DNA of 64,000 bases from Nocardia rhamnosiphila NBRC 108938. Lineage in GTDB: Bacteria > Actinomycetota > Actinomycetes > Mycobacteriales > Mycobacteriaceae. The DNA lies in contig NZ_JOAJ01000001.1 of NCBI RefSeq assembly GCF_000720425.1, positions 806,001-870,000 of the forward strand, read 5' to 3'. A program made the position numbers and the translations under genes. Below are positions 42,998 to 50,972 of the stretch, in pieces. The notes under the pieces are model-generated. The model was not told the DNA's origin and searched no databases. It was given only the letters and a program-made list of their open reading frames with translations. Every line of letters begins with the position of its first letter. Position 1 is the stretch's first letter.

Positions 42998-43630
42998 TCA
43001 GGGCGCTCGGTCGAGCTGGAGTGCGCTGACGCACATGTGATCGAGGGTCGCGAGCAGCGCCTCCTCGTCGGCGTCCTCGCCCTGGATCAGCCACAGGTAC
43101 AGGGTGTGATCCACCATGGCGGACATGGCGCGGGCGGCCAGTTCGGGGTCGAGGCCGGTGGGGGCCAGTCCTTCGGACTGCCAGCGGGCGATGGCACGGG
43201 CCGTGCGGTCGATCAGCTGGCGGCGGTGCTCGTGCCGGAGCCGGCGGAACTCCTCGTTGAAGGTCGCGACCTGTTCGATGATCGCCATCAACGGCGCGTT
43301 GCGACGATAGGCCTGGTAGTAGGACCGGTTCGAGGCGATCAGCCGCTCGGCGGGGGAGAGATCGGCCGCCGCGGGCTCGCGCCGGTGCATATCCTCGAAG
43401 AGCCGGTTGCTCAGTTCCCCGAAGACATCGTCCTTCGATTCGAAGTACCGGTAGAAGGTGCCGTAGGAGACCCCGGCCTCCTGCGCGATCAGTTCTACCC
43501 GCGCATCCAGGAATCCCACGGTCTCGAAGACGCGGCGGGCCGCGTCCAGCAGAGCGTCACGCGTCTTGCGTCCCCGCGGGGTCAGAGTGTCGACCGAGGC
43601 GGGGGAACTGTTGACAGATGACTTCGCCAC
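42998..43630 (-). CDS. TetR-family regulator of the catabolic region
   Basis: 210 residues when read from the GTG at 43630. Helix-turn-helix VELIAQEAGVSYGTFYRYFE followed by SKDDVFGE; C-terminal domain with MSAMVDHTLYLWLIQGE. The GTG falls about where transcription should begin from a perfect TTGACA-17-AATAGT promoter (43666-43638), so the mRNA is probably leaderless; upstream ATGs lie within the promoter and are rejected. The 19-bp palindrome overlapping the -35 recurs before the cyclase operon. It probably controls itself, the VOC operon and the cyclase/ligase operon. Confidence 0.9.
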   Translation of the reverse strand: MAKSSVNSSPASVDTLTPRGRKTRDALLDAARRVFETVGFLDARVELIAQEAGVSYGTFYRYFESKDDVFGELSNRLFEDMHRREPAAADLSPAERLIASNRSYYQAYRRNAPLMAIIEQVATFNEEFRRLRHEHRRQLIDRTARAIARWQSEGLAPTGLDPELAARAMSAMVDHTLYLWLIQGEDADEEALLATLDHMCVSALQLDRAP

Positions 43631-43637
43631 GGGACAG

Positions 43638-43666
43638 ACTATTCCCGAAGCTGACATGACTGTCAA
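43638..43666 (-). promoter_or_regulatory. Promoter of the TetR gene (leaderless)
   Basis: Minus strand: TTGACA (43666-43661), 17-bp spacer, AATAGT (43643-43638). Seven to eight bases downstream is GTG at 43630, which would be the first codon of the transcript. Confidence 0.75.
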
Positions 43667-43670
43667 GTCA
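43652..43670. promoter_or_regulatory. TGAC/GTCA palindrome between TetR and VOC genes
   Basis: TGACATGACTGTCAAGTCA covers the -35 box of the TetR promoter and lies 70 bp before the VOC start. It matches 33303-33321 at 18 of 19 positions. Confidence 0.8.
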
Positions 43671-43739
43671 TGTTTCGCTCCTGCGGCGACCGCCGGAACG
43701 GCCGCTCACGCGACATTGTCGCCCATAGGAAGGATTGCG

Positions 43740-44306
43740 ATGAACGACACCGACCCGAGGTACGAACTACGCGGGATCAACCATCTCGCGCTGGTCTGCT
43801 CCGATATGCGCCGGACCATCGATTTCTATACGGGTGTACTCGGTATGCCGCTGATCAAGACCATCGAACTGCCCGGGGATCTGGGGCAGCACTTCTTCTT
43901 CGACTGCGGGAACGGCAATACGCTTGCCTTCTTCTGGCTCGCCGACGCACCCGACGCGGCGCCGGGCGTGGCGGCCCCCAAGGGCCTGCCCGACGCCGGT
44001 GAACTCGTGAGCGCGGTGGGTTCGATGAACCACGTCGCCTTCGCCGTACCGCCGGAGAAGTTCGACGAGTACTACGAGCGGCTGCGGGCGGAGGGGATCG
44101 AGGTCAGTCGCGTGCTCAATCACGACGACAGCCGCGCCGGCGTCTCCCGGGAGGTGCACCCGGGCACCTTCGTGCGCTCGTTCTACTTCCAGGACCCCGA
44201 CGGCGTACTGCTCGAATTCGCTTGCTGGACACGCACCTTCACCGACGCCGATATCTCACACGAACCGAAGACCGCCGCCGACCGCCGCGTCCCCGCGTCG
44301 CACTGA
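43740..44306 (+). CDS. VOC-family (glyoxalase/dioxygenase-fold) protein
   Basis: 188 residues from the ATG at 43740 (AGGAAGGA at five bases). Two beta-alpha-beta-beta-beta modules: first INHLALVCSDMRRTIDFYTG, second SMNHVAFAVPPEKFDEYY, ending with DPDGVLLEFACW. The metal ligands would be the two His of INH and MNH and the final Glu. Could be an isomerase, an extradiol dioxygenase or a fosfomycin-type transferase. First gene of the right-hand operon, divergent from TetR. Confidence 0.88.
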   Translation: MNDTDPRYELRGINHLALVCSDMRRTIDFYTGVLGMPLIKTIELPGDLGQHFFFDCGNGNTLAFFWLADAPDAAPGVAAPKGLPDAGELVSAVGSMNHVAFAVPPEKFDEYYERLRAEGIEVSRVLNHDDSRAGVSREVHPGTFVRSFYFQDPDGVLLEFACWTRTFTDADISHEPKTAADRRVPASH

Positions 44307-44324
44307 GCCGAAAGGAGCGCCACC

Positions 44325-44963
44325 GTGCCCAGGTTGCGTGAAGTACCCCGTGCCGAAGTCACCGACGAACGGATCCTGTTCTATTACGACCGGCTCTTCG
44401 GCCCGGACAAGGATCCGGCCGTCGACCACGGCACCGTCCATGCCACCCCCGGCGACTGGTGGACGGTTTTCGCCCAGTCACCCGAGGTGTTCCGGCACGC
44501 GGTACGGGGTTTCGCCGTCTACCGCAACGCGACACTCGACCCGGCCCTGCGCGAACTCGGTCAGAGCCGTGCCGGTTTCGCCCGCGGCAGCCAGTTCGTC
44601 TTCTCCCAGCACTGCAAACAGATGCGTTCGCTGGGGGTGCCCGAGGAGAAGATCTCGGCCATTCCGCACTGGCAGGTCAGCGAGGTCTTCTCCCCGCTCG
44701 AGCGGGCCGTGCTGGCCTACACCGACGGGCTGGTCTACGACGGCGGCCGCGTCGCCGACGAGGTGTTCGAGGTGCTGCGCGGTGCGCTGAGCGATCAGGA
44801 GATCCTCGAACTCACCTACATCACCACGCTGTACGACATGCACGCGACGATCTGCCGGGCCCTGCGGCTCGAGTACGACGATCGGCCGGAGCCGATCGAG
44901 GAGGTTCGACTGCCGGAGGGTGTCGAGGCCAGGGATCTGTCCGCGGACCTTTCCGGGGCCTGA
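44325..44963 (+). CDS. Carboxymuconolactone decarboxylase-like (AhpD-fold) protein
   Basis: 212 residues from the GTG at 44325 (AAAGGAG at six bases). All-helical CMD fold: FRHAVRGFAVYRNATLDPAL, then SQFVFSQHCKQMRSLGVPEE, then LTYITTLYDMHATICRAL. The E-x2-C-x2-C-x3-H redox motif of AhpD is absent; there is a single Cys in SQHCKQ, so it is probably not a peroxidase. It fits the lyase/decarboxylase side of the family. Eighteen bases after the VOC gene. Confidence 0.85.
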   Translation: MPRLREVPRAEVTDERILFYYDRLFGPDKDPAVDHGTVHATPGDWWTVFAQSPEVFRHAVRGFAVYRNATLDPALRELGQSRAGFARGSQFVFSQHCKQMRSLGVPEEKISAIPHWQVSEVFSPLERAVLAYTDGLVYDGGRVADEVFEVLRGALSDQEILELTYITTLYDMHATICRALRLEYDDRPEPIEEVRLPEGVEARDLSADLSGA

Positions 44964-45049
44964 GCGGCGGTATCGGGGTGCGGCCGGGTTTTCGGCTCGA
45001 GCTGCGGCCAACCGCTGACCGCGGCCGCCGCGGCGGCGACGATGGCAGC

Positions 45050-45874
45050 ATGACCCAGACCGCACCCTCTCCGGACCAGGTGGTGGCGCAGCGCTACCGT
45101 GATCCCGCACCGGCGGCCCCGGCCGAGTGGAATCCGGTACTGCAGGTGCTGCACGAACACCGATCGGTACGCCGCTACCTGCCCGATCCGCTGCCGGACG
45201 GCGTGCTGGAGCTGCTGATCTCGGCCGCCCAGTCCGCCCCCACCTCCTCCAACCTGCAGGTGTGGAGTGCGGTCGCGGTTCGCGACCCGCAGCGCAAAGC
45301 CCGCCTTGCCGCGCTCGCCGGCGATCAGGAACAGATCCGGCAGGCGCCGCTGCTGCTGGTGTGGACCGCCGACCTCGCCCGGCTACGCGGTCTGGCCGCC
45401 GAGCGCGGCGCGCCACTGGACGGCGCCGACTACCTGGAATCGAGTTATGTCGCGTTCCTGGATGCGGCGCTGGCCGCACAGAACGCGGTGATCGCGGCCG
45501 AATCGCTGGGACTGGGCACCGTCTACATCGGCGCGATCCGCAACAACCCGGAGCAGGTGGCCGCCGAACTGGAGTTGCCCTCCGGGGTGTTCGCGGTGGT
45601 CGGCCTGGTGGTGGGCCGGCCCGATCCGGCGGAGAACGCCCGGGTCAAACCGCGCCTGCCGCAGGCCGCGGTGCTGCACGAGGAGACCTACGCACCTGCC
45701 CGGCTTGCCGATATCGACGACTACGAGCAGCGCATCGCACAGTTCTACGCCGAACAGGATCTAGCGCATTCGTGGACCGACCGGGTGCTGGCCCGGCTTG
45801 CGTCGGCCGCGGCGCTCAAAGGACGTGACCGGCTGCGCGAATCCCTGGCGGCGCAGGGGTTTCCATTGCGCTGA
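45050..45874 (+). CDS. NfsA-like FMN nitroreductase
   Basis: 274 residues. FMN loop HRSVRRYLPDPLP, then AAQSAPTSSNLQVWSAVAV, then ESLGLGTVYIGAIRNNP. Matches oxygen-insensitive NfsA-type reductases that use NADPH to reduce nitroaromatics, quinones or flavins. The ribosome site before the ATG at 45050 is weak. 86 bp after the CMD gene on the same strand, the second nitroreductase in the region. Confidence 0.88.
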   Translation: MTQTAPSPDQVVAQRYRDPAPAAPAEWNPVLQVLHEHRSVRRYLPDPLPDGVLELLISAAQSAPTSSNLQVWSAVAVRDPQRKARLAALAGDQEQIRQAPLLLVWTADLARLRGLAAERGAPLDGADYLESSYVAFLDAALAAQNAVIAAESLGLGTVYIGAIRNNPEQVAAELELPSGVFAVVGLVVGRPDPAENARVKPRLPQAAVLHEETYAPARLADIDDYEQRIAQFYAEQDLAHSWTDRVLARLASAAALKGRDRLRESLAAQGFPLR

Positions 45875-46151
45875 TATCCCGCTGCGGACCGCGATGCCGT
45901 GCCGGGTCGCCGGTATTCCGCTCGTACCGCTGAATTGTCCGCCGCTCCCGATGGTCGCGGCCCGCACTTGTGCCGGTGTCCGTGGGCGGGCCCGGCACAC
46001 CCTGGGTGGCCGGATCGGACAGCACAGTGAACGCGGGGCGCCCGGCCCGCGTGTCGGAGGTCGATCGCGGCGGCCGGTGCGAGGATCGACGCGGAACTCG
46101 TGCGGGCCGCCGCCCCGGTGCCGCACTCCGGTGTCGTCCCAGGAGGTCCTC
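45875..46151. other. 277-bp spacer within the right-hand operon
   Basis: No supported gene. It ends in the AGGAGG ribosome site of the SDR gene at 46141. A promoter could be present, so the SDR and AKR genes may form a separate unit. Confidence 0.4.
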
Positions 46152-46889
46152 GTGCCCGCGTCGTCCGATCGCATCGCCCTGGTTACCGGCGGCTCCGGTG
46201 GTATCGGCCGGGCCGTGGCCGAGCGCCTCGCCGCAGCCGGGACGACGGTGGTGGTCCACTACGCCGGAAACGCCGCCCGGGCCGAGGAGGTCGTCTCCGC
46301 CATCACCGGTGGCGGCGGGACCGCGGTCGCGATGGGCGGGGATGTGGCCGACCCCGCCCGGATGCAGCAGCTGTTCACCGAGATCACCGATCGTTTCGGC
46401 GGGATCGACGTCGTGGTCAATACCGCGGGCATCATGCTGCTCGGACCGGTGGCCGAATTCGATCTCGACGCATTCGACCGGATGCACCGCACCAATGTCC
46501 GCGGCACCTTCGTCGTCTCGCAACTCGCCGCCCGCACACTGAACCCCGGCGGCGCGCTGATCAATTTCTCGAGTTCGGTGATCCGGCTCCAGCAACCCGG
46601 CTACGCCGCCTATGCGGCCAGCAAGGGGGCGGTGGAAGCGATGACCCTGGTCCTGGCGCGGGAGTTGCGCGGACGCGATGTGACGGTCAATGTGGTCGCG
46701 CCGGGCCCCACCGCGACTCCGCTGTTCCTCGACGGCAAGGACGATGCCGATATCGAACGGCTCGCGCAGCTGTCACCCCTGGAACGCCTCGGCGAACCGG
46801 CCGATATCGCCGAAACGGTGGCTTTCCTGGCGGGTCCGGCCCGCTGGGTCGACGGACAGGTTCTCTACGTCAACGGCGGCCTGGCCTGA
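46152..46889 (+). CDS. Short-chain dehydrogenase/reductase
   Basis: 245 residues from the GTG at 46152 (AGGAGG at five bases). TGGSGGIG cofactor motif, NTAG in place of NNAG, catalytic Ser in NFSSSV, Y and K in YAAYAASKGAV, and C-terminal YVNGG. Typical FabG-like NAD(P)H reductase. Possible hydroxyacyl or keto reductase of the pathway. Confidence 0.9.
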   Translation: MPASSDRIALVTGGSGGIGRAVAERLAAAGTTVVVHYAGNAARAEEVVSAITGGGGTAVAMGGDVADPARMQQLFTEITDRFGGIDVVVNTAGIMLLGPVAEFDLDAFDRMHRTNVRGTFVVSQLAARTLNPGGALINFSSSVIRLQQPGYAAYAASKGAVEAMTLVLARELRGRDVTVNVVAPGPTATPLFLDGKDDADIERLAQLSPLERLGEPADIAETVAFLAGPARWVDGQVLYVNGGLA

Positions 46890-46986
46890 TCCGCTTCCGC
46901 GAGCCGTCGGCCGGCTCGACTGGAGATTTCGATCAGGGTGAGCCGACCCGTCGCACCCGGTGCCGCGCGGGTGGTCAACTGTCCGG

Positions 46987-48018
46987 ATGAGCTATGGCCC
47001 CTACGACCTGACCTATACCGCCGCCGAGCGGCGTTACGAGAGAGTCCCGTACCGGCGCAGCGGCACCTCCGGCCTCGACCTGCCCGCGTTCTCGTTCGGA
47101 CTGTGGCAGAAGTTCGGTACCGACTACCCCTTCGCGACCCAGCGTGAAATCATCCTGCACGCCTTCGACCTGGGTATCACCCACTTCGACAATGCCGATC
47201 GTTACGGTCCGCCGCATCGGGCCGCGCAGCAGAACTTCGGCCGGGTGCTCGCCAAGGATCTCGCGCCCTACCGGGACGAACTCATCCTGTCGACCAAGGC
47301 CGGGAATCCGATCGGGCCGAGCCCGTATCTGCGGGGTGGCTCCCGCAAATCGCTGCTCACCTCGCTCGACCACAGTCTGCGTGATCTCGGCACCGACTAC
47401 GTCGATATCTTCTACCACCACAGCCCCGACCCCGGGACTCCGCTGGAGGAAACGGTAGGTGCGCTGGTCAGCGCGGTACAGCAGGGCAAGGCGCTCTATA
47501 TCGGCATCTCCAACTATCTGCCCGACCGCGCCCACGAGGCCGCCGGACTGCTCCGGGCCGCGGGCGTGCCGTTGCTCATTCATCAGGCGCGGTATTCGAT
47601 CTACGACCGCCGTCCCGAACAGAACGGTCTGCTGGACACCGCGCGGCGCGACGGATTCGGCGCCATCGTCTATTCACCGCTGGCGCAGGGGTTGCTGACC
47701 GACAAGTACCTGGAGCGCGTCCCCGAGGGTGCCCGGGCGGCCGACAGCACCTTCCTGTCACCGGATGCCATCGACGAAACCTATCGGCGGCGCACCGCCG
47801 AACTGAACAAGATCGCCGCGGCCCGGGGCCAGTCACTGGCCCAGCTCGCGTTGCAATGGGTGCTGCGGCGGCCCGAGGTCACCTCGGCGCTGATCGGGGC
47901 GAGCAGCACGGCACAGCTCGACCACAACCTCGCCGCGCTGGAGTTTCCCGAACTCACCGATGACGAGCTCGCCCTCATCGACGAGCACGGCATCCACGGA
48001 ACCGGGTTGAATCTCTGA
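46987..48018 (+). CDS. Aldo/keto reductase, YghZ-like
   Basis: 343 residues from the ATG at 46987. AKR marks: GITHFDNADRYGPPHRAAQ with the catalytic Asp and Tyr, then STKAG with Lys, then YHHSPDP with His, and IGISNY. The start MSYGPYDLTYTAAERRYERV resembles the E. coli YghZ (L-glyceraldehyde 3-phosphate reductase) N-terminus. Ends the plus-strand series; convergent with the LLM gene at 16 bp. Confidence 0.9.
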   Translation: MSYGPYDLTYTAAERRYERVPYRRSGTSGLDLPAFSFGLWQKFGTDYPFATQREIILHAFDLGITHFDNADRYGPPHRAAQQNFGRVLAKDLAPYRDELILSTKAGNPIGPSPYLRGGSRKSLLTSLDHSLRDLGTDYVDIFYHHSPDPGTPLEETVGALVSAVQQGKALYIGISNYLPDRAHEAAGLLRAAGVPLLIHQARYSIYDRRPEQNGLLDTARRDGFGAIVYSPLAQGLLTDKYLERVPEGARAADSTFLSPDAIDETYRRRTAELNKIAAARGQSLAQLALQWVLRRPEVTSALIGASSTAQLDHNLAALEFPELTDDELALIDEHGIHGTGLNL

Positions 48019-48034
48019 TTCCGGCGCGCCCGGC

Positions 48035-49114
48035 TCAGTCGCGCAGCAGCGGCAGGAGCTGGGCGCCCTGGCGCCGGATCTCGGGCAGGTAGGGAGTATC
48101 GGACAGCACGAAGTGGGTGATGCCGAGATCCTGGTATCGGCGCAGTGATTTCGCCACGTCGTCGGCGGAGCCGACCAGCCAGGTGGTGCCCGCGCCGCCG
48201 CCGCCGACGGTGCCCGGGGTGGTGTAGAGGTTGTCGTCGAGCACTTCGCCGCGCGCCGCGAGATCGAGCAGGCGCTGCTGCCCGACCGCCGCACGCCGGG
48301 GTGCGCTCCGGTCGTGCGTTTTCGCCATCTCGGCAACCTTGGCCTCGGCATCGGCCCACGCCTGCTCGGTGGTGTCGCGCACGAAGGTGGTGATCCGCAG
48401 GCCGAATTCCACTGGTGGCAGTGCCCGGCCCAGTTGGTCGCCGAGCGCGCGCAGTCGTTCGATCCGCTCCCGGACACCCGCCAGTGGCTCACCCCAGAAG
48501 AGCTGCACATCGGCCTCGGTCGCGGCGACTCGTTCGGCGGCCGCGGACGCACCGCCGAAGTAGAGCTTCGGATGCGGCCGGCCCTCGCGCACCGCGATCC
48601 GCGGCGTGACGGTGGAATCGGTCACCCGGTAGTGCTCACCCCGGTAGGTGACGTTCTCCTCGGTCCACAGCCGGCGGACCAGCCGGAGGAACTCCCGGGT
48701 GCGGGCGTACCGATCGGCCTGGTCCTCCTCGGCCTCGCCGTAGGCCGCGAGATCGTCCTTGCCGGACACGATATTGATCCGCAGCCGGCCGCCGGTCAGG
48801 TGGTCGAGGCTCGCCGCCGCGGAGGCGAAATGGGCGGGCCGCCAATAGCCGGGCCGGACGGCGACGAGCGGTTCGAAGGTCGTGGTCCGGGCCGCGAGCG
48901 CGGTGGCGACGGTGAACGTATCCGGGCGACCCCAGCCGGTGCCGATCAGCGCCCCCTGCCACCCGTATTCCTCGAGCGCGCGTGCCTGGGCGGTCAGGGT
49001 CTCCAGGCTGTTGTGGCCGGCGGTGACGGCGTCACCGCGATGCCCGGGAATCACCTGGTTGGGGATGTACCAGAGGTATTCGGCCGTCGGGGCGGCTCCT
49101 GTTCGGTCTGGCAT
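48035..49114 (-). CDS. LLM-class flavin monooxygenase, alkanesulfonate-monooxygenase (SsuD)-like
   Basis: 359 residues from the ATG at 49114 (GGAGA at seven bases). TIM-barrel luciferase-like protein with FEPLVAVRPGYWRPAHFA and GGRLRINIVSGKDDLAAYGE, both typical of SsuD and relatives. It would release sulfite from organosulfonates with FMNH2 and oxygen. Divergent from the SAM-IV-controlled gene, so sulfur assimilation is the likely theme. An F420-dependent relative is less likely. Confidence 0.88.
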   Translation of the reverse strand: MPDRTGAAPTAEYLWYIPNQVIPGHRGDAVTAGHNSLETLTAQARALEEYGWQGALIGTGWGRPDTFTVATALAARTTTFEPLVAVRPGYWRPAHFASAAASLDHLTGGRLRINIVSGKDDLAAYGEAEEDQADRYARTREFLRLVRRLWTEENVTYRGEHYRVTDSTVTPRIAVREGRPHPKLYFGGASAAAERVAATEADVQLFWGEPLAGVRERIERLRALGDQLGRALPPVEFGLRITTFVRDTTEQAWADAEAKVAEMAKTHDRSAPRRAAVGQQRLLDLAARGEVLDDNLYTTPGTVGGGGAGTTWLVGSADDVAKSLRRYQDLGITHFVLSDTPYLPEIRRQGAQLLPLLRD

Positions 49115-49399
49115 CGCGGATCTCCGTTCGGGCCGGGGGATCGGGACAGGCGCGCACCGGATGGGCCGGGGGATCACCCGGACAAACACATTGCGCCGCT
49201 ATCCGTTTCCGGGCTACGGACCGGATCACGGTGATTCGAAATCACCGACCGGAGCAGTATTCCGATTCGAGATCAGCGGGAGTACGGCGAATCTGCGGAT
49301 CGCGAAGCGCAGGTGGTTTCCGGGCGGAGAGGCGCCCCGGACCGGCGGATGTGGATCGGGGTCGAGTTGACAAGCCGGTGGCCGTCTGCCAACCTCACA
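49115..49399. promoter_or_regulatory. Divergent promoter region of LLM and riboswitch genes
   Basis: 285 bp without a gene. It must hold the promoter of the riboswitch transcript upstream of 49400 and that of the LLM gene. I could not identify -35/-10 boxes with confidence. Confidence 0.35.
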
Positions 49400-49513
49400 C
49401 CAGGTCACGAGTGCCAGCGTGAAGCCCCGGCTTGCTGGCCGGCAACCCTCCTCCGCGGTGGGGTGCCCCGGGTGACGACCTGGCCGCTGCTCGACCGAGC
49501 GCGGCAAGCGCGG
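49400..49513 (+). ncRNA. SAM-IV riboswitch
   Basis: The sequence follows the known mycobacterial SAM-IV aptamer almost base for base: P1 CCAGGTC/GACCTGG (49400-49406 with 49477-49483), the core AGTGCCAGCG, AAGCCCCGGCTTGCTGGCC, GGCAACCCTCC and GGTGGGGTGCCCCGGGTGA, then the P5 hairpin and the tail GCGGCAAGCGCGG. SAM-IV binds S-adenosylmethionine and switches off downstream sulfur or methionine genes. It ends 48 bp before the class V aminotransferase gene. Confidence 0.93.
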
Positions 49514-49554
49514 ACTCCGCCGAATCGAAGCCCGGAGTCCCTCGATCGAAGGGA
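49512..49554 (+). promoter_or_regulatory. Expression platform with two exclusive hairpins
   Basis: Stem A pairs 49512-49519 with 49533-49540 (8 bp). Stem B pairs TCCCT (49538-49542) with AGGGA (49550-49554), covering the AAGGGA ribosome site. They share 49538-49540 and cannot coexist. Stem A starts in the last bases of the aptamer. This suggests translational control: SAM-bound RNA blocks stem A, stem B hides the ribosome site. Confidence 0.6.
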
Positions 49555-49561
49555 TTGCGTG

Positions 49562-50875
49562 ATGACCGCTGTACTCGACCCCACCCGTGCCCCGGCCCGC
49601 GTCTCCGGCGACGACCTGCGGGTTCCGCTCGTACAGGGCGGCACCTGCACCTACGCCAACTTCGACTACGCGGCCAGCGCTCCGGCCCTCGCGCAGGTCA
49701 CCGCACGGGTGGCCGATCTGCTGCCCTACTACGCGAGCGTGCACCGCGGTGCCGGGTATGCCTCGCGTATCTCCACCGGCTGCTACGAGTCGGCCCGCGA
49801 AACGATCCGCGAGTTCCTGTCCTGCGCCGCCGACCAGGAGGTGGTGTTCACCCGGAACACCACCGATGCGCTCAACCTGCTCGCCGCCTGCGTCCCCGGC
49901 GATACCGTGGTTCTCGATATCGAGCACCACGCCAACTTCCTGCCCTGGGCCGGGCGGGGACGCCGGGTGGTGCCCGCCGCCGGCACGCTCACCGAAACCG
50001 TCGAGCGTCTCGCCGCCGAACTCGGGGCGAAACCCGCGGCGCTGCTCGCGATCACGGGGGCGTCCAATGTCACCGGGGAGGTGCTGCCGCTGACCGAGCT
50101 GGCCGCGCTCGCGCATCGTCACGGTGCGCGGATCCTGGTGGACGCGGCCCAACTGGCGCCCCATCGGCGTATCGACCTGTGCGCCACCGAGATCGACTAT
50201 GTGGTCTGCTCCGGGCACAAGCTGTACGCACCGTACGGCGCCGGGGTGCTGGCCGGTCGCCGCGACTGGCTCGACGCCGCACCGCCGTACCTGGCCGGTG
50301 GGGGCGCGGTCACCGAGGTGACCTCGGACACGGCGGCCTGGGCGGTCGCGCCGCATCGGCACGAGGCCGGTTCACCCAATGTGCTGGGCGCTGTGGCGCT
50401 GGCGGCCGCCTGTGAGGCGCTCACCGAACTCGCCGCCCCCGCCGAGGCGCACGAACGGGTGCTCACCGACCGGTTGCGCACCGGGCTGGCGGACATCGCC
50501 GGTGTCCGATGCCTCCGGGTCTTCGGCGACAGCATCGACTGTGTGGGAATCGTCGCCTTCACCGTGGACGGCTTCGAACCGGGCCGGGTGGCGGCCTATC
50601 TGTCCGCCGAACATGCGATCGGCGTGCGTGACGGCCGCTTCTGCGCCCACCCGCTGCTGGCCCGGTTCGGACTCGACGCCGCGCTGCGCGCGAGTATCGG
50701 ACTCGGCACCACCGCCGGTGACGTGGAACGGCTGCTCGATGCCGTGCGGAGCCTGGTCGCGACCGGACCGCAGTGGGATTACGCCTGGTCGAACGGCCGC
50801 TGGGACCCGGTTCCGGAGACCCGTCCCGGCCTGACCGAAGGGCCGGACACCGGATCCGCACCATGCTCGGTGTGA
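49562..50875 (+). CDS. Class V aminotransferase-fold PLP enzyme (cysteine desulfurase/lyase-like)
   Basis: 437 residues. SufS/CsdA-like fold: YANFDYAASAPAL, VVFTRNTTDALNLLA, the PLP Asp in ILVDAAQLAPH and the Schiff-base Lys in CSGHKLYAPYGAGVL. The C-terminal cysteine loop of SufS-type desulfurases is not obvious. It may instead be a lyase acting on a sulfur amino acid. SAM-IV control places it in methionine/SAM-responsive sulfur metabolism. GTG at 49559 is an alternative start, closer to AAGGGA. Confidence 0.9.
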   Translation: MTAVLDPTRAPARVSGDDLRVPLVQGGTCTYANFDYAASAPALAQVTARVADLLPYYASVHRGAGYASRISTGCYESARETIREFLSCAADQEVVFTRNTTDALNLLAACVPGDTVVLDIEHHANFLPWAGRGRRVVPAAGTLTETVERLAAELGAKPAALLAITGASNVTGEVLPLTELAALAHRHGARILVDAAQLAPHRRIDLCATEIDYVVCSGHKLYAPYGAGVLAGRRDWLDAAPPYLAGGGAVTEVTSDTAAWAVAPHRHEAGSPNVLGAVALAAACEALTELAAPAEAHERVLTDRLRTGLADIAGVRCLRVFGDSIDCVGIVAFTVDGFEPGRVAAYLSAEHAIGVRDGRFCAHPLLARFGLDAALRASIGLGTTAGDVERLLDAVRSLVATGPQWDYAWSNGRWDPVPETRPGLTEGPDTGSAPCSV

Positions 50876-50972
50876 CGTACCGCGTGTCATGTGAGAGAAA
50901 TTAAACGTGTCCCGTGGCGCCCTGCGGCTTCGCCGGATTCCCGCACTGATCCCGAACCCGGAGTGAGCCGAG

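Noticed and set aside
44325..44963. An AhpD-type peroxidase
   Set aside because: The required C-x2-C pair is absent, so only the broader CMD fold is claimed.
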